This document shows positions 8,130 through 17,422 of a stretch of DNA of 64,000 nucleotides, in pieces (position 1 is the stretch's first letter; the number at the start of each line of letters is the position of its first letter). Made by a program: the position numbers and the translations under genes. The notes below the pieces were generated by a model. The model made no database searches and was not told the DNA's origin. It saw nothing but the letters and a program-made list of their open reading frames with translations. The DNA lies in the NCBI GenBank assembly GCA_017883205.1, contig JADGNZ010000007.1:62001-126000 (forward strand). The letters run 5' to 3'. The DNA comes from Thermoanaerobaculia bacterium (lineage in GTDB: Bacteria; Acidobacteriota; Thermoanaerobaculia; Gp7-AA8).

Positions 8130-9734
8130 ATGTTGAAGTTTCGGATCGCTCGAAGCGACCTCTCGTCGCATTGGTCCACTTCAGCGGATGGATGGCAGGC
8201 CGGCGGCAGCTCAGTCCTGCCATTCCGTAATCCCGCACTCGAATCGTTCGCCGTCACCGACGGCGAACGCACACTCCTCGTGAATCGAGAGCGAGGCACC
8301 GTCTCGCACGCGACCGCCATCACAAATGTGTCCCCCGAGGAACTGCGCGAGCTTTTTGAGGAAGCCGTTGCCTGGCCGCTCGATCACCTCACCCTTCTCC
8401 TCTCGCGGCACGAGGCCAGGCTCGAAGCACACGCCGGGAGATGGGGCACGGCGCCGCTGTATCTCTGCGAACGCGATGGCGTGTTGTACGGCGATTGGGA
8501 TGCTGCGGCGCTCTACCCGTATCTCGACGCGGCGCTCGACCCGCAGCTCGCGGCCGTGTTCCTTGCGCGTTTTGCGCAGCCGTATTCGCGCCGCACCGTG
8601 ATCGAAGGCCTGATGTGGCTTACGACAGGCGCACATGCGACGTGGAGCGCGCGCGAATCGCTTTCGCTCCATTACCCTCCGGCGGAGCCCGTACCTCGGC
8701 CGCGGCCCCTCAAGGCGGAAGCGGACGCTCCCGCGATCTTCCTCGGCATCCTCGAAGCGTCGATGCGCCGCTGGCTCGATCGCGGTCCGATCGCCGGCGC
8801 ACATCTGAGCGGCGGTCTCGATTCCGCGTTGGTCGTGGCCACCGGCGCAAGAATCGTCGACACACCGCTGCGCACCTACGGCCTGCTGATGACGCGCGAG
8901 CAGCGCGACGCGCAACAGCGCCGCCGCGACGAACTGATCGCTCGATTCGAACTGCGGGACACGGCCGTAATGGGCGAGGACTTTCTGCCGTTCGACGGCG
9001 ACGGAGCGCGCATGCGCACGCAGCGCGTCGTGCCGTGGGAAGAGATCTACCAGGAAGCCACCGACCGGCTGCTGCTGGCCGCACGCGAGGACGGCGTCAC
9101 GATGATGTTCTCGGGCATCGGTGGCGATGAGCTCTGCTATCCGCACGCGACCGAGACCACGAAAGCTGCAGACGAGTGCGGCGTTATGCCGTCGTTCCTT
9201 ACCGCGTCCGCCATCGAGCTGTTACGCGATGTGCCGGCGTCGATCGACTGCGCACCCACGGCGGCGATATCCACCTCAGCGCTCGAAGGTTTCGGCGCCA
9301 GCGCAACGCGCAATCTGCAATTCGGCCTCTGGCCGGTCTCGCCGCTGGCCACGCCGGAGCTCGTCCGTTTCTGTCGCCGCCTGCCGCGCGAATGGCGTGA
9401 TGATCGCCGCATTGCGCGCACTGCGCTGGCCCGCCTCGGCTGCTCGACCGTGGTCACGCATCCGCCGGAGGTCGATGACTTTTCTCCGATGTTCGACCGC
9501 TGCCTGATCACCGCTCGCCGTGACTTCATGCGCTCGCTCTTCGCTGAGTCGCGTCTCGCCGGCTTGGGACTGGTCGATCGCGATCGCCTGCTCAGCGCAT
9601 ACGACGCGAGTTGCGCGCAGGCCGGGAAGGAGGAGCCGGAGGCGCGATTGCCGTTCTTCGCAACGGCGCTGCTCGAGCTGACGTTGCGCTCGATCGATGC
9701 CCGGAGACCGATTGCTCCGGTGATCGCCGCATGA
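8130..9734 (+). CDS. Asparagine-synthetase-like amidotransferase without glutaminase cysteine
   Basis: The protein has 534 residues. The N-terminal third is positioned like a class II glutaminase domain but starts Met-Leu-Lys, so the nucleophile Cys2 is missing and glutamine hydrolysis is not expected. The C-terminal synthetase domain is intact: PP-loop SGGLDS at 227-232 and SGIGGDEL at 328-335, as needed to adenylate a carboxylate. This combination is known from lasso-peptide cyclases, beta-lactam synthetase-type enzymes and other ATP-dependent amide formers. Genuine AsnB in this window (51895-53712) keeps Cys2. Its neighbours, a small peptide gene upstream and a GT4 overlapping downstream, suggest peptide modification; this is inference. 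Confidence 0.8.
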   Translation: MLKFRIARSDLSSHWSTSADGWQAGGSSVLPFRNPALESFAVTDGERTLLVNRERGTVSHATAITNVSPEELRELFEEAVAWPLDHLTLLLSRHEARLEAHAGRWGTAPLYLCERDGVLYGDWDAAALYPYLDAALDPQLAAVFLARFAQPYSRRTVIEGLMWLTTGAHATWSARESLSLHYPPAEPVPRPRPLKAEADAPAIFLGILEASMRRWLDRGPIAGAHLSGGLDSALVVATGARIVDTPLRTYGLLMTREQRDAQQRRRDELIARFELRDTAVMGEDFLPFDGDGARMRTQRVVPWEEIYQEATDRLLLAAREDGVTMMFSGIGGDELCYPHATETTKAADECGVMPSFLTASAIELLRDVPASIDCAPTAAISTSALEGFGASATRNLQFGLWPVSPLATPELVRFCRRLPREWRDDRRIARTALARLGCSTVVTHPPEVDDFSPMFDRCLITARRDFMRSLFAESRLAGLGLVDRDRLLSAYDASCAQAGKEEPEARLPFFATALLELTLRSIDARRPIAPVIAA

Positions 9735-11353
9735 CGGCACCGCGGCACCTGCTGATGTACATCGATCAGAGCTCGGTGGCATCACCGGGCGAGAGCGCCG
9801 TCTACGGACGTGACGTCGCCGTGGCGAACTTTCTCCACGCATTGCGCCGCCACGGCCGTTCCTCGAGGCACAGCTTCTTCCATCATCCGGATCCCTTCGA
9901 CGGCAGCAGCGCCGCGGCCGAGTTGCTTGCGTCGCTGCCGGCCGGTGGCGCGGCGATAACGATCGAAGACGTGGCTGCGCTGAAGAGTGATTTCCACGCC
10001 TGCGATTTCGACGTCTGGCACGATGCCGACGCCGATCTGGCGCCAGCCGCGCGCTTCCGGGAGCAGTTCTCCGGCCGTCTCTATCCGATCACCGCGACCG
10101 TCCACGTGGTCAGCTATCAGGGATTGCGGCACGGCTGGATCACATGGATGCTGCTGCAACGCCTCACCGCGGCCGACGCGCTGATCGCGACGAGCATCGC
10201 CTGCCGTGACGCCCTGCGCAACGCATTCGAGCAGGTGAGCGAGGGTCTGCGCAGGCAACTTGGCTGCGAGATTCAGATGCGGGCGGACATCGCGTGCGTT
10301 CCCCTGCCGGTCGACACGGAGCGTTTCGCACCGCTCGACCGCGCGGAAGCGCGCCACGCCGCCGGCTTGCCGCGGACTGCATTCGTCATCCTTTGGATCG
10401 GACGTGTTTCCGCCCACGACAAGGCCGATCTTCTGCCGCTTTTGCGCGCGTTCCGCCGTCTCGTAGATGCGAATCCGCATCGCGAGTTGCTGCTCGTGAT
10501 CGGCGGTAGCGGAGAGGAGCGCTACCTCGCCGCGATCCGTTCCGAAGCAGCCGAGTTGGGGATCGCGGAGCGTGTGTTGCTGCGGCCGGTGCCGGTCGAA
10601 GATAGGCATTTCGTGCACGCTGCCGCGGACGTCTTCGTCTCCCCCGTCGACAACGTGCAAGAAACCCTCGGCATCACTCCCATCGAAGCGATGGCCTGCG
10701 GGGTGCCGCAGGTCGTCGCCGACTGGAGCGGCTATCGCGACACGGTCGTCGACGGCGAGACCGGCTTTCGCATCCCGACGTACTGGGGCGTCGCGGACGC
10801 GGACATCTCGCGCCGTTCCGGCCTCTATGACCGCGATGACATGATCGATCACTACCGTCTCGCACAGATGGTCGCCATCGATTCCGACGTCCTGGTGGAG
10901 CGCCTGCAGGAGTTGCTCACGAATGAGGCCCTGCGCGCTCGGATGTCCGAGGCATCGCGGGCGCGGGCAGTGCGTCTGTACAGCGGCGAAGCAGTGATCC
11001 GTGCCCACGAAGAGCTGTGGTCCGATCTGCAGCAACGCGCAGCGGGCCTGCCGTGGCGCGGCCCATACGACCGCGGATACGAGCTCCCGCAGTTCACGCG
11101 AACGTTCGCCGGCTACCCGACGCAGATGCTCACCGGCGCGGAGGTTTTCACGCTCACGGAAACCGGCGAACGTGCGCGCGCCGGCGTCTACGACTGGTCA
11201 CGTGCCCCGCTGCCGCAGCTCGCACTCTCATCCGACCTGATGCGCGAGTTGCTCGCGCGCCTCGCCGCCGGCGGCCACGCCCAGGGCGAGCGCGAGCTCG
11301 CCCACCTCCTCTGGCTCTTCAAGCACGGCTACGTGCGCCTCCAGCGGCAGTAA
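9731..11353 (+). CDS. GT4-like glycosyltransferase of the peptide/AsnB-like operon
   Basis: ATG at 9731 overlaps the stop of the AsnB-like gene (ATGA), giving a 540-aa product. The C-terminal half has the GT-B donor site: VILWIGRVSAHDKADLLPLL, LLVIGGSGEE and the E-x7-E motif ETLGITPIEAMACGVPQ. About 120 extra residues follow the GT domain. The N-terminal 200 residues contain several His/Asp-rich loops and are less conserved. No membrane segments are seen. Translational coupling to the amide-forming enzyme suggests that both act on the same substrate. The gene ends 53 bp before the tRNA-Asn fragment, so it lies just outside the island. Confidence 0.8.
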   Translation: MTAPRHLLMYIDQSSVASPGESAVYGRDVAVANFLHALRRHGRSSRHSFFHHPDPFDGSSAAAELLASLPAGGAAITIEDVAALKSDFHACDFDVWHDADADLAPAARFREQFSGRLYPITATVHVVSYQGLRHGWITWMLLQRLTAADALIATSIACRDALRNAFEQVSEGLRRQLGCEIQMRADIACVPLPVDTERFAPLDRAEARHAAGLPRTAFVILWIGRVSAHDKADLLPLLRAFRRLVDANPHRELLLVIGGSGEERYLAAIRSEAAELGIAERVLLRPVPVEDRHFVHAAADVFVSPVDNVQETLGITPIEAMACGVPQVVADWSGYRDTVVDGETGFRIPTYWGVADADISRRSGLYDRDDMIDHYRLAQMVAIDSDVLVERLQELLTNEALRARMSEASRARAVRLYSGEAVIRAHEELWSDLQQRAAGLPWRGPYDRGYELPQFTRTFAGYPTQMLTGAEVFTLTETGERARAGVYDWSRAPLPQLALSSDLMRELLARLAAGGHAQGERELAHLLWLFKHGYVRLQRQ

Positions 11354-11406
11354 CAAAAACCCAGATTGTCGAACCAATGGCCTGAAACGCCGGAGCGCGT
11401 CGCCGC

Positions 11407-11451
11407 TGGCTGTGGCGGGAGGACTCGAACCTCCGACCACCGGATTAACAA
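11407..11451 (-). other. Partial tRNA-Asn copy, candidate distal attachment site (att)
   Basis: These 45 bp are identical to 31803-31847, the 3' half of the intact tRNA-Asn including its CCA, and stop at the anticodon loop (TTAACAA). Beyond 11451 similarity ends. Orientation and position match the displaced 3' fragment left by tRNA-targeting integrases. Confidence 0.85.
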
Positions 11452-11745
11452 GTCCACGTTTGTCTCGGGACATACGCGGATATCTCCTTTCCTTAGCATT
11501 TTACCTGGGTCTGGACTTGTCCGCACATGTGCGAAAACGGGCGAATTAGACTTGCGTTAGACACGTAGCAGCGGAGTCCGCCGATCAGAACAATCGTCCG
11601 ATCGTCACCCCCCACGGTGGTTCCCTGCGAGAACGTTTCGTGCTCGGCGGTGTCGAGGCCGCGCGAGTACAGCTCGATCGACGGCGTGATCGCCGCGCCA
11701 AACACCGGACAGGAGAACTGCGATCGCAACACACCATTGGAGAAT
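11452..11745. other. Island-edge debris, no recognisable gene
   Basis: The roughly 290 bp between the att fragment and the CsoR-like fragment hold no frame with family character. A minus-strand frame from 11786 is open across part of it but resembles nothing I know. It may be the remains of a recombination module. Confidence 0.4.
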
Positions 11746-12018
11746 TCACGGCCTTCGTCGATTACGTCGTGCCACCGGCATTTCATCTGCGCAGCGATGA
11801 TCGACGACCATCTGCCGGATGCTCCGCACGTGGCCCTCCGCGCGCGCCAGCCGGTCAGCGAGCGCTTTCTGCGCTTGCGGCGTCAGGTACCCCGCGGATT
11901 CCGCAGCTTTCTTTCGAGCTTCTCGGCGGATGACCGGCTCGATCGGGTGACGAAGGCGCTCGCGGCAGTTCTGAAGTCGTCGTAGTGGAGACGGAACGAT
12001 GAAGCACCCTGAGCGCAC
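11746..12018 (-). pseudogene. CsoR/RcnR-like metal-sensing repressor, truncated
   Basis: Residues about 43-78 of this frame match the start of the CsoR/RcnR (DUF156) four-helix fold: GYLTPQAQKALADRL, then ARAEGHVRSIRQMV and a Cys in DHRCADE. In family members the CADE segment continues into an A-A-V-K-x-A-L helix with the remaining metal ligands. Here the frame instead runs into an Arg-rich tail and stops after 14 residues. The first 40 residues are also atypical. I read it as a decayed fragment at the island edge; a working short protein is unlikely. Confidence 0.5.
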
Positions 12019-12155
12019 CGCCCCGTTTGCCGCCGTCGCGAGCGCGCTCCAACTCTGCTCTGCCGCCGGCCGCTCGGGTTTGCGGCTACGGCAGCGACGG
12101 CGAACCTCAGCATTGCCGTCGCAGCTCGGGAGGTCTGGTTTTACTTGCTTCGTGC

Positions 12156-13610
12156 TCAGGTGGCAACGAGAGGCTTTCGGAAGACGATCCCACGAAGTCG
12201 CACAAAAATCCCGGGGTCGACCAGGCGCAGAGCAGCGACATACGTCACCACGCCAAACGTGAGACCACCGGCCAACTGAGTGAGGCTTCCCAGCGACGAT
12301 GACCAGTGCATCCAGCCAAACAACACGACACTCATGATCGCCGAGGCCCCAACGCTGCCCCGATAAGCTGCCGCAATCGAGAGCAGCGAAACGTCGATCA
12401 GGTGTGCAGCGATCACCGTTGTGACGACCGTACCGATCCCGTAGACAATCGCCAGTGCGAGGGCCACAGCGGATGCGCTGAAACGGGCCGCGATCACGAC
12501 CGAGGGGGCGAGAATCACCGTCTTAAGCACGATGAGCCACACCAACGCGCTCGTGCGGCCCGTGGCCTTCAGAACGTTCGTGACTTCGTCGGCACCGCGG
12601 AAACCAACGTAGATTGCCAGAATCGAGAGAATGGGCGCAGCGCCGGCCCAGCGAGCGCCGAAAAACACCAGAACGATCGGACGAGCCAGAAACGCGAGAC
12701 CAATGGAGGCTGGCAGAGTCACAGCGCTTAAAAACCGTGTCGCGAGCAGAAAGGCGTTCCGGAGATCTCCCTTGTCCGCGTGAACTTTGGAGAACGCGGG
12801 GAACAGGGCCTGAGAGGTCGTCCAAAGAAGAACCATCACAGTCGACTGGGGAATGCGCTCAGCCATCTGATACAGGCCGAGCGCTGTCACGCCGAGAAAG
12901 CGGCCCACCACGACGACGTCGAGGTCAAACATCATCGCGGAAAGGAGCTCCACCGCGACAATGTTGCGGCCGTATTGCAGCATCGGCCGGAAGAGGTCTC
13001 GCGGTACGCTCAGAGTTGGACGCCAGGGAACCACAACCCACAGCAGGACCGTAGCGGCGGTAATGCCGGCGACGTGTCCCCAGACCAGGCTCCACGCCCC
13101 GAATCCCAGATAAGCCAGCGCGAGCGCAACGATTGCTTTGATCCCGGTAAGTGCCATCTCGGGAATCGATCGCGCGCGGAACCGCAGATCCTTCTGAGCC
13201 AGGGCATCGTGGGCGTTACCGAGGAACTTGATGATCGTCGTCACTGAGAGGGCGCGGATCACGGCTGTGCCATCAGGCTCATGGAAGAATTGTGCGACGT
13301 ACGGGGCGAGGATCAGGGAGACGACGCACCAGAAGATGCCGGCCAGTACGCTGATGATGAAGGTAACCTGCGCAGCATCGTCCCGCCGGTCCGGCCAGTA
13401 GACGAGGGCGGATGCGGCACCGAAGTCGCCGATGACCTCGACAAAGGTGAGGTACACCATGGCAAATCCAATCAGGCCGAAGTCGCGGGGCGCGAGGACG
13501 CGGGCCAGAAGAGTGATGCCGGCGAGGGTCAGCATTCGCTTTCCAGTTGCCGAGACGAAAGCCCAGGCCGCGGCACGGAATGTCTTCCGTCCGACGTCGC
13601 TGTCAGTCAT
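12156..13610 (-). CDS. Oligosaccharide flippase, Wzx/WzxC type (MOP superfamily)
   Basis: The protein has 484 residues from ATG 13610. A TTG at 13646 could extend it by 12 residues, but the ATG gives the usual short cytoplasmic start. It has twelve to fourteen hydrophobic segments and family patterns such as LLARVLAPRDFGLIGFAMV near residue 40 and the amphipathic loop with ALAQKDLRFRA near 140. Such proteins move undecaprenyl-linked repeat units across the inner membrane for Wzy polymerisation. It is divergently transcribed from the epimerase gene, with a 294-bp gap that should hold both promoters. It is the only flippase in the window. Confidence 0.88.
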   Translation of the reverse strand: MTDSDVGRKTFRAAAWAFVSATGKRMLTLAGITLLARVLAPRDFGLIGFAMVYLTFVEVIGDFGAASALVYWPDRRDDAAQVTFIISVLAGIFWCVVSLILAPYVAQFFHEPDGTAVIRALSVTTIIKFLGNAHDALAQKDLRFRARSIPEMALTGIKAIVALALAYLGFGAWSLVWGHVAGITAATVLLWVVVPWRPTLSVPRDLFRPMLQYGRNIVAVELLSAMMFDLDVVVVGRFLGVTALGLYQMAERIPQSTVMVLLWTTSQALFPAFSKVHADKGDLRNAFLLATRFLSAVTLPASIGLAFLARPIVLVFFGARWAGAAPILSILAIYVGFRGADEVTNVLKATGRTSALVWLIVLKTVILAPSVVIAARFSASAVALALAIVYGIGTVVTTVIAAHLIDVSLLSIAAAYRGSVGASAIMSVVLFGWMHWSSSLGSLTQLAGGLTFGVVTYVAALRLVDPGIFVRLRGIVFRKPLVAT

Positions 13611-13904
13611 CGTTCCACCAGATGGACCTCTCGCTTCAGTTGCCAACGGTCGCTTGCAGCCCGGACAAAGGTGGTCTTCTGCTCACACTGCTTCTCATGG
13701 GTCCGACTGGAAGCCGCAAGAGGCATGCCGACGTTTGTAGCCAGCATTACGAGAGCGATCGCGCTACCCTATGGCGTAACCGTCCGGAGTCCTGCCGCGG
13801 GTTCATCGGCACAGCACGGATCTGCTCATGAAAAGCGCAGGTCTTCGAAGTCACAGGCGTGGAGGGGGCGGTCGCTCTGCCCTCCCGAGGGGAGTGGAAG
13901 ACAG

Positions 13905-14843
13905 GTGAGAGTACTGGTCACTGGCGGGGCGGGGTTTATTGCCTCGCACATCGTGGATGCATACATTCAGCGCGGATACGAGGTCACTGTCGTCGATGAC
14001 CTCAGCAGCGGCCGCCGTGAGAATGTGAACGCGCTCGCCGAGCTCGTTCATGCGGACATCCGGCGGCCCGAGACGATCAAGAAGTTGCGCGGACGAGGCT
14101 TCGACCTGCTCAATCATCATGCCGCGCAGATCGACGTTCGAGTCTCAGTAGCTGATCCGGCTGCCGACGCCGAGTTGAACATCGTGGCCGCTCTGCGGTT
14201 GTTTCAAGCTCTCATCGACGACGGGTGCCGGAAGATCGTGGTGGCATCGAGCGGGGGTGCCATCTACGGCGATCCGATCTCCGCGCCACAGGATGAAGAC
14301 CATCCGGCGCGCCCGATCTCTCCTTACGGATGTGCGAAGCTGGCCGTCGATCAATACCTGCACTACTACAGCGTCGTTCAGGGCGTCCCGTCCGTCTCGC
14401 TCCGCTACGGCAACGTCTACGGTCCCCGTCAGCGAAAGGATGGCGAGGCGGGAGTTGTGGCCATCTTCGCAGGCGCCCTCCTCGACAGCCAGCAGGTGCG
14501 GATCAACGGCTCCGGCGAGCAGACCAGAGACTACGTTTTCGTCAACGACGTCGTGCGCGCGAATATGGCTGCGTCCGAGCTGGAGCTCAGCGGCCCTTAT
14601 AACGTCGGAACCGGTGTCGAAACCTCTGTCAACGATCTCTACGACGCGCTGTGTCGCGCGACTGGAGTGAATGTTCCGGCCGGACACGCAGCCGCCAGGG
14701 CGGGCGAGCAGACGCGCAGCGTGCTCGACGCGCGCCGCATTCGGGAAGCCGCGAATCTCCCCGAGCCGGTGCCGCTCGCCGACGGGCTGCGCGAGACTGT
14801 GGCGTGGCTTCGGACGAAGGAGGCCCGTTTCGATGCGGATTAA
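13905..14843 (+). CDS. NAD-dependent nucleotide-sugar epimerase (UDP-glucose 4-epimerase-like)
   Basis: GTG at 13905, 6-15 bp after a GGGGAGTGGAAG purine stretch, opens a 312-aa SDR with the coenzyme motif TGGAGFIASH at residues 6-15. The frame is open far upstream, but only from here does it resemble the family. It shows YGDPISAPQDEDHP, the catalytic Tyr and Lys in SPYGCAKLAVDQYL and the RYGNVYGPRQ strand typical of 4-epimerases and related decarboxylases. It is one of two plus-strand genes in the island. Its last 4 bp overlap the end of the convergent GT2 gene. Confidence 0.85.
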   Translation: MRVLVTGGAGFIASHIVDAYIQRGYEVTVVDDLSSGRRENVNALAELVHADIRRPETIKKLRGRGFDLLNHHAAQIDVRVSVADPAADAELNIVAALRLFQALIDDGCRKIVVASSGGAIYGDPISAPQDEDHPARPISPYGCAKLAVDQYLHYYSVVQGVPSVSLRYGNVYGPRQRKDGEAGVVAIFAGALLDSQQVRINGSGEQTRDYVFVNDVVRANMAASELELSGPYNVGTGVETSVNDLYDALCRATGVNVPAGHAAARAGEQTRSVLDARRIREAANLPEPVPLADGLRETVAWLRTKEARFDAD

Positions 14844-16006
14844 TTCGACTTTACGCCGGATCGCGTCGGCCACGCTGCCACGCGCTCACCTCGAATGATC
14901 GACAGAATACCGAGAAATGCCGCCGCATTGACGAAGCAGAAGAAGTACGGCACGTAGAACAGCGGCGCGCGCCCGAGCGCGGAGTTGCGCAGGAACAAGC
15001 CAGCGAGCGCGAGCGTATAGATCAAGATCTGTCCAGAGAGCGCCGCGACGTACAGCGGCGAGCGATGCATGAGCGCGATGCTGGAGAGGAGCAGCAGGAT
15101 CATGAAGAACGGAATGAAGTGCCGGACCAGCTTGTGCGAGAGCAGCTCGACAGAATAGAAGCCGGAGGAAACCAAAGCCGGTCCAAGATTGAGAAGAGCA
15201 CGAACGGAATGATGAGTCACGCGGATCTTGCGTCGAAACTCATCGGCCGCTTGCAAACTGGCGTTCTCCAGGGCCGTCGCCGCCGGCTCGAATAGAAGGC
15301 GGAATCCCTGCAGGACGACCTGCGCCGAGATCGCAATGTCGTCCGCCTGTGCCGGGTCGTGGACCTGCACATAGAGCTCGCGCCGGATCGCGTACAGGAG
15401 CCCATCGGCGGCGAAGACGCTGCCGATTCTGCTCTCCCTGATCTTCTGCCATTTATCCCAGCGGCCATAGAGACCCTCCCCTTCGCCCGTCGTGTCTCCC
15501 TCCCGGCGAGTGCCCGCCTTACGCGCCCCGCACACACCACCGACCGCTGGATCCGCGAATTTGCGGACCATCAGCCTGAGAGTGCCGCGATCGAGAAGAA
15601 AGTCAGCGTCGCTGAACACGAGTATCTCGCCATGGGCCGCCAGAACGCTCTCGTTGAGCGCGGCGATCTTACCCGGAGCCGGCAACGAGACCGCCGACAC
15701 GCGCGGGTCTGTAAACCCTCGCACGATCTCGTCAGTCATGTCGGTGGAACCGTTTGAGACAACGATCACCTCGAGGCGGTCCGCTGGATAGTCGAGATCG
15801 AGGGTATTCTGCAGCTTGGCGGCGATGTTCTTCTCTTCGTTGTGGGCGGCGATAATGAAAGTGGCCCGAGGAAAGACGTCGCCCTCCGCTACCGGCCGGG
15901 TTCGAAGGCCACTGACAACCCAGAGGAGCGCCGGATATCCGAAGTAAACATAGCAGCAGACGGAAAGGGCGACCCAGAAGAGGATCGAGGCGACGGTGAA
16001 AAACAT
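14840..16006 (-). CDS. GT2-family membrane glycosyltransferase
   Basis: The start chosen is ATG 16006, which overlaps the upstream stop by one base (TGATG); the product is 388 aa. One N-terminal helix is followed by the GT-A domain: FIIAAHNEEKNIAAKL, VVSNGSTDMTDEIV, the DxD-type FSDADF, and an ADDIAISAQVV segment standing where the catalytic ED motif lies. Three C-terminal helices complete the layout seen in EpsH/hyaluronan-synthase-like enzymes. It probably adds a sugar to the lipid-linked unit, or could act processively. Confidence 0.85.
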   Translation of the reverse strand: MFFTVASILFWVALSVCCYVYFGYPALLWVVSGLRTRPVAEGDVFPRATFIIAAHNEEKNIAAKLQNTLDLDYPADRLEVIVVSNGSTDMTDEIVRGFTDPRVSAVSLPAPGKIAALNESVLAAHGEILVFSDADFLLDRGTLRLMVRKFADPAVGGVCGARKAGTRREGDTTGEGEGLYGRWDKWQKIRESRIGSVFAADGLLYAIRRELYVQVHDPAQADDIAISAQVVLQGFRLLFEPAATALENASLQAADEFRRKIRVTHHSVRALLNLGPALVSSGFYSVELLSHKLVRHFIPFFMILLLLSSIALMHRSPLYVAALSGQILIYTLALAGLFLRNSALGRAPLFYVPYFFCFVNAAAFLGILSIIRGERVAAWPTRSGVKSN

Positions 16007-17295
16007 CACGGACCCGTTCCTGCCATCTCCTTGCGCAACCGGTCCACGATTTTCGCGACGCATGGTCCGATGCTGAACTCGGCTCGGACCTTTTCTCGTC
16101 CCCGCGCGCCGAACGAGCGAGCGAGTTCCGGAGACTCGAGCAGCGTCCGTATTGCTCTGGCCAGCCCCGAAGCATCCTTTGGTGGTACGAGCAACCCGTT
16201 TTCTCCGTCATCAACCAGCTCGGGGATTCCGGAGATTGACGTGCTCACGACCGCGAGGCCGCTGGCCATGGCTTCCATGAGCGCCACTGGAATCCCTTCC
16301 ATCTGCCCGTCCGGCGCAATGATGCTCGGAAGGACGAAGAGCGCCGCCGCCGTCATCATCCGGATGACCTCATGCTGCGCTCTCGGACCCACAAGCTGAA
16401 TGACATCGCCAACGCCCTTATCGCGGATCATCTGTTCCAGTTCCCGGCGCATAGGACCGTCGCCGATGACCTCGCAACGGAATCGAACGCCCTGCTCCTT
16501 CAGCAGGCGGCACGCCTCGATGAGGTAGGGAAGTCCCTTGTATGGCTTGTGCGCAGCGACACACAAGACCTTAGGAACGGCCTGAGTGACCGGCTCAGCG
16601 CTTTGAATGTATTGGCCAGGCTCGATCCCGACGTGGATCAAATCGATCGTGCCTCGAGTTTCCACCGGGTAAAGCCGTTCCAGAAATCGGCGATTGAACG
16701 CCGAGATGGAACGCACGAAACGGGCCTGACCGAGTTTCCACCTGAGGAGGCTCCGATCGACCTGGATGTCGTGCGCATGGACCGTGAAGCTGAACGGAAT
16801 GTCCGACAGCGCGGCGATGACTAATGCCATCGTCGAAGGATGCGTGGCGTAATGAGCATGAACGTGCTGAATGCCCTCTCGCCGAAGCTGGCGCGCGATG
16901 AACACGGACTTCGGAAAGATGAGCAGGGTCTTGAGGAGCGTGTCGGGATGCATCGCGGTCCCGGCCACGAGACGGAGCAGGAGTGCCAGGTACCGCACCG
17001 GCCGCGACATGAGGGCTCGGAGATTGGCCTGCAGGATGCCGAAGGACAGGAAAGGGGTATAGAGGGCACGGCTGATCCAGGGCTTCGCCTCCTCGTGAAC
17101 GACGGGCGGTGACTCGTGCAGCATCGGCACAAGACGGACAGCGCATCCCTGGCGCTCCATCTCGATGACCTCACGAAGAATGAACGTCTCAGTCACCGAT
17201 GGAAATCGTGTCAAGAGAACCGCGACCCACGGATCCGCACGCGTCGATTCGGGAAGCGAGGCCATCGTCGCCGCGGATGATGCAGCAGTAGTCAT
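16006..17295 (-). CDS. GT4-family glycosyltransferase
   Basis: The protein has 429 residues. The N-terminal part reads LTRFPSVTETFILREVIEMERQG, a pattern also found at the start of the fused enzyme at 22346-24622, so the two are paralogues. The donor site includes KVLCVAAHKPYKGLPYLIEAC and the E-x7-E region in MEGIPVALMEAMASGLAVV. This subfamily is common in EPS clusters as the ExoL/colanic-acid type. The gene is coupled to the following GT2 gene (TGATG). A second Met 12 codons downstream is an alternative start. Confidence 0.87.
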   Translation of the reverse strand: MTTAASSAATMASLPESTRADPWVAVLLTRFPSVTETFILREVIEMERQGCAVRLVPMLHESPPVVHEEAKPWISRALYTPFLSFGILQANLRALMSRPVRYLALLLRLVAGTAMHPDTLLKTLLIFPKSVFIARQLRREGIQHVHAHYATHPSTMALVIAALSDIPFSFTVHAHDIQVDRSLLRWKLGQARFVRSISAFNRRFLERLYPVETRGTIDLIHVGIEPGQYIQSAEPVTQAVPKVLCVAAHKPYKGLPYLIEACRLLKEQGVRFRCEVIGDGPMRRELEQMIRDKGVGDVIQLVGPRAQHEVIRMMTAAALFVLPSIIAPDGQMEGIPVALMEAMASGLAVVSTSISGIPELVDDGENGLLVPPKDASGLARAIRTLLESPELARSFGARGREKVRAEFSIGPCVAKIVDRLRKEMAGTGP

Positions 17296-17422
17296 TCATC
17301 CGTTGGTTGCAGAGCAAATTTCCTGCCACGCCCACGGCAGTCACTTTTCGGGTCGAGACTACGTAAACCACCCGGAAGAATAGAACGGCGCACGCGGCAG
17401 CCCTTTTGCAAAGCGTCTCATC

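Noticed and set aside
11366-11560. Small plus-strand frame over the tRNA-Asn fragment
   Set aside because: This is the common false peptide translated from the complement of a tRNA gene.
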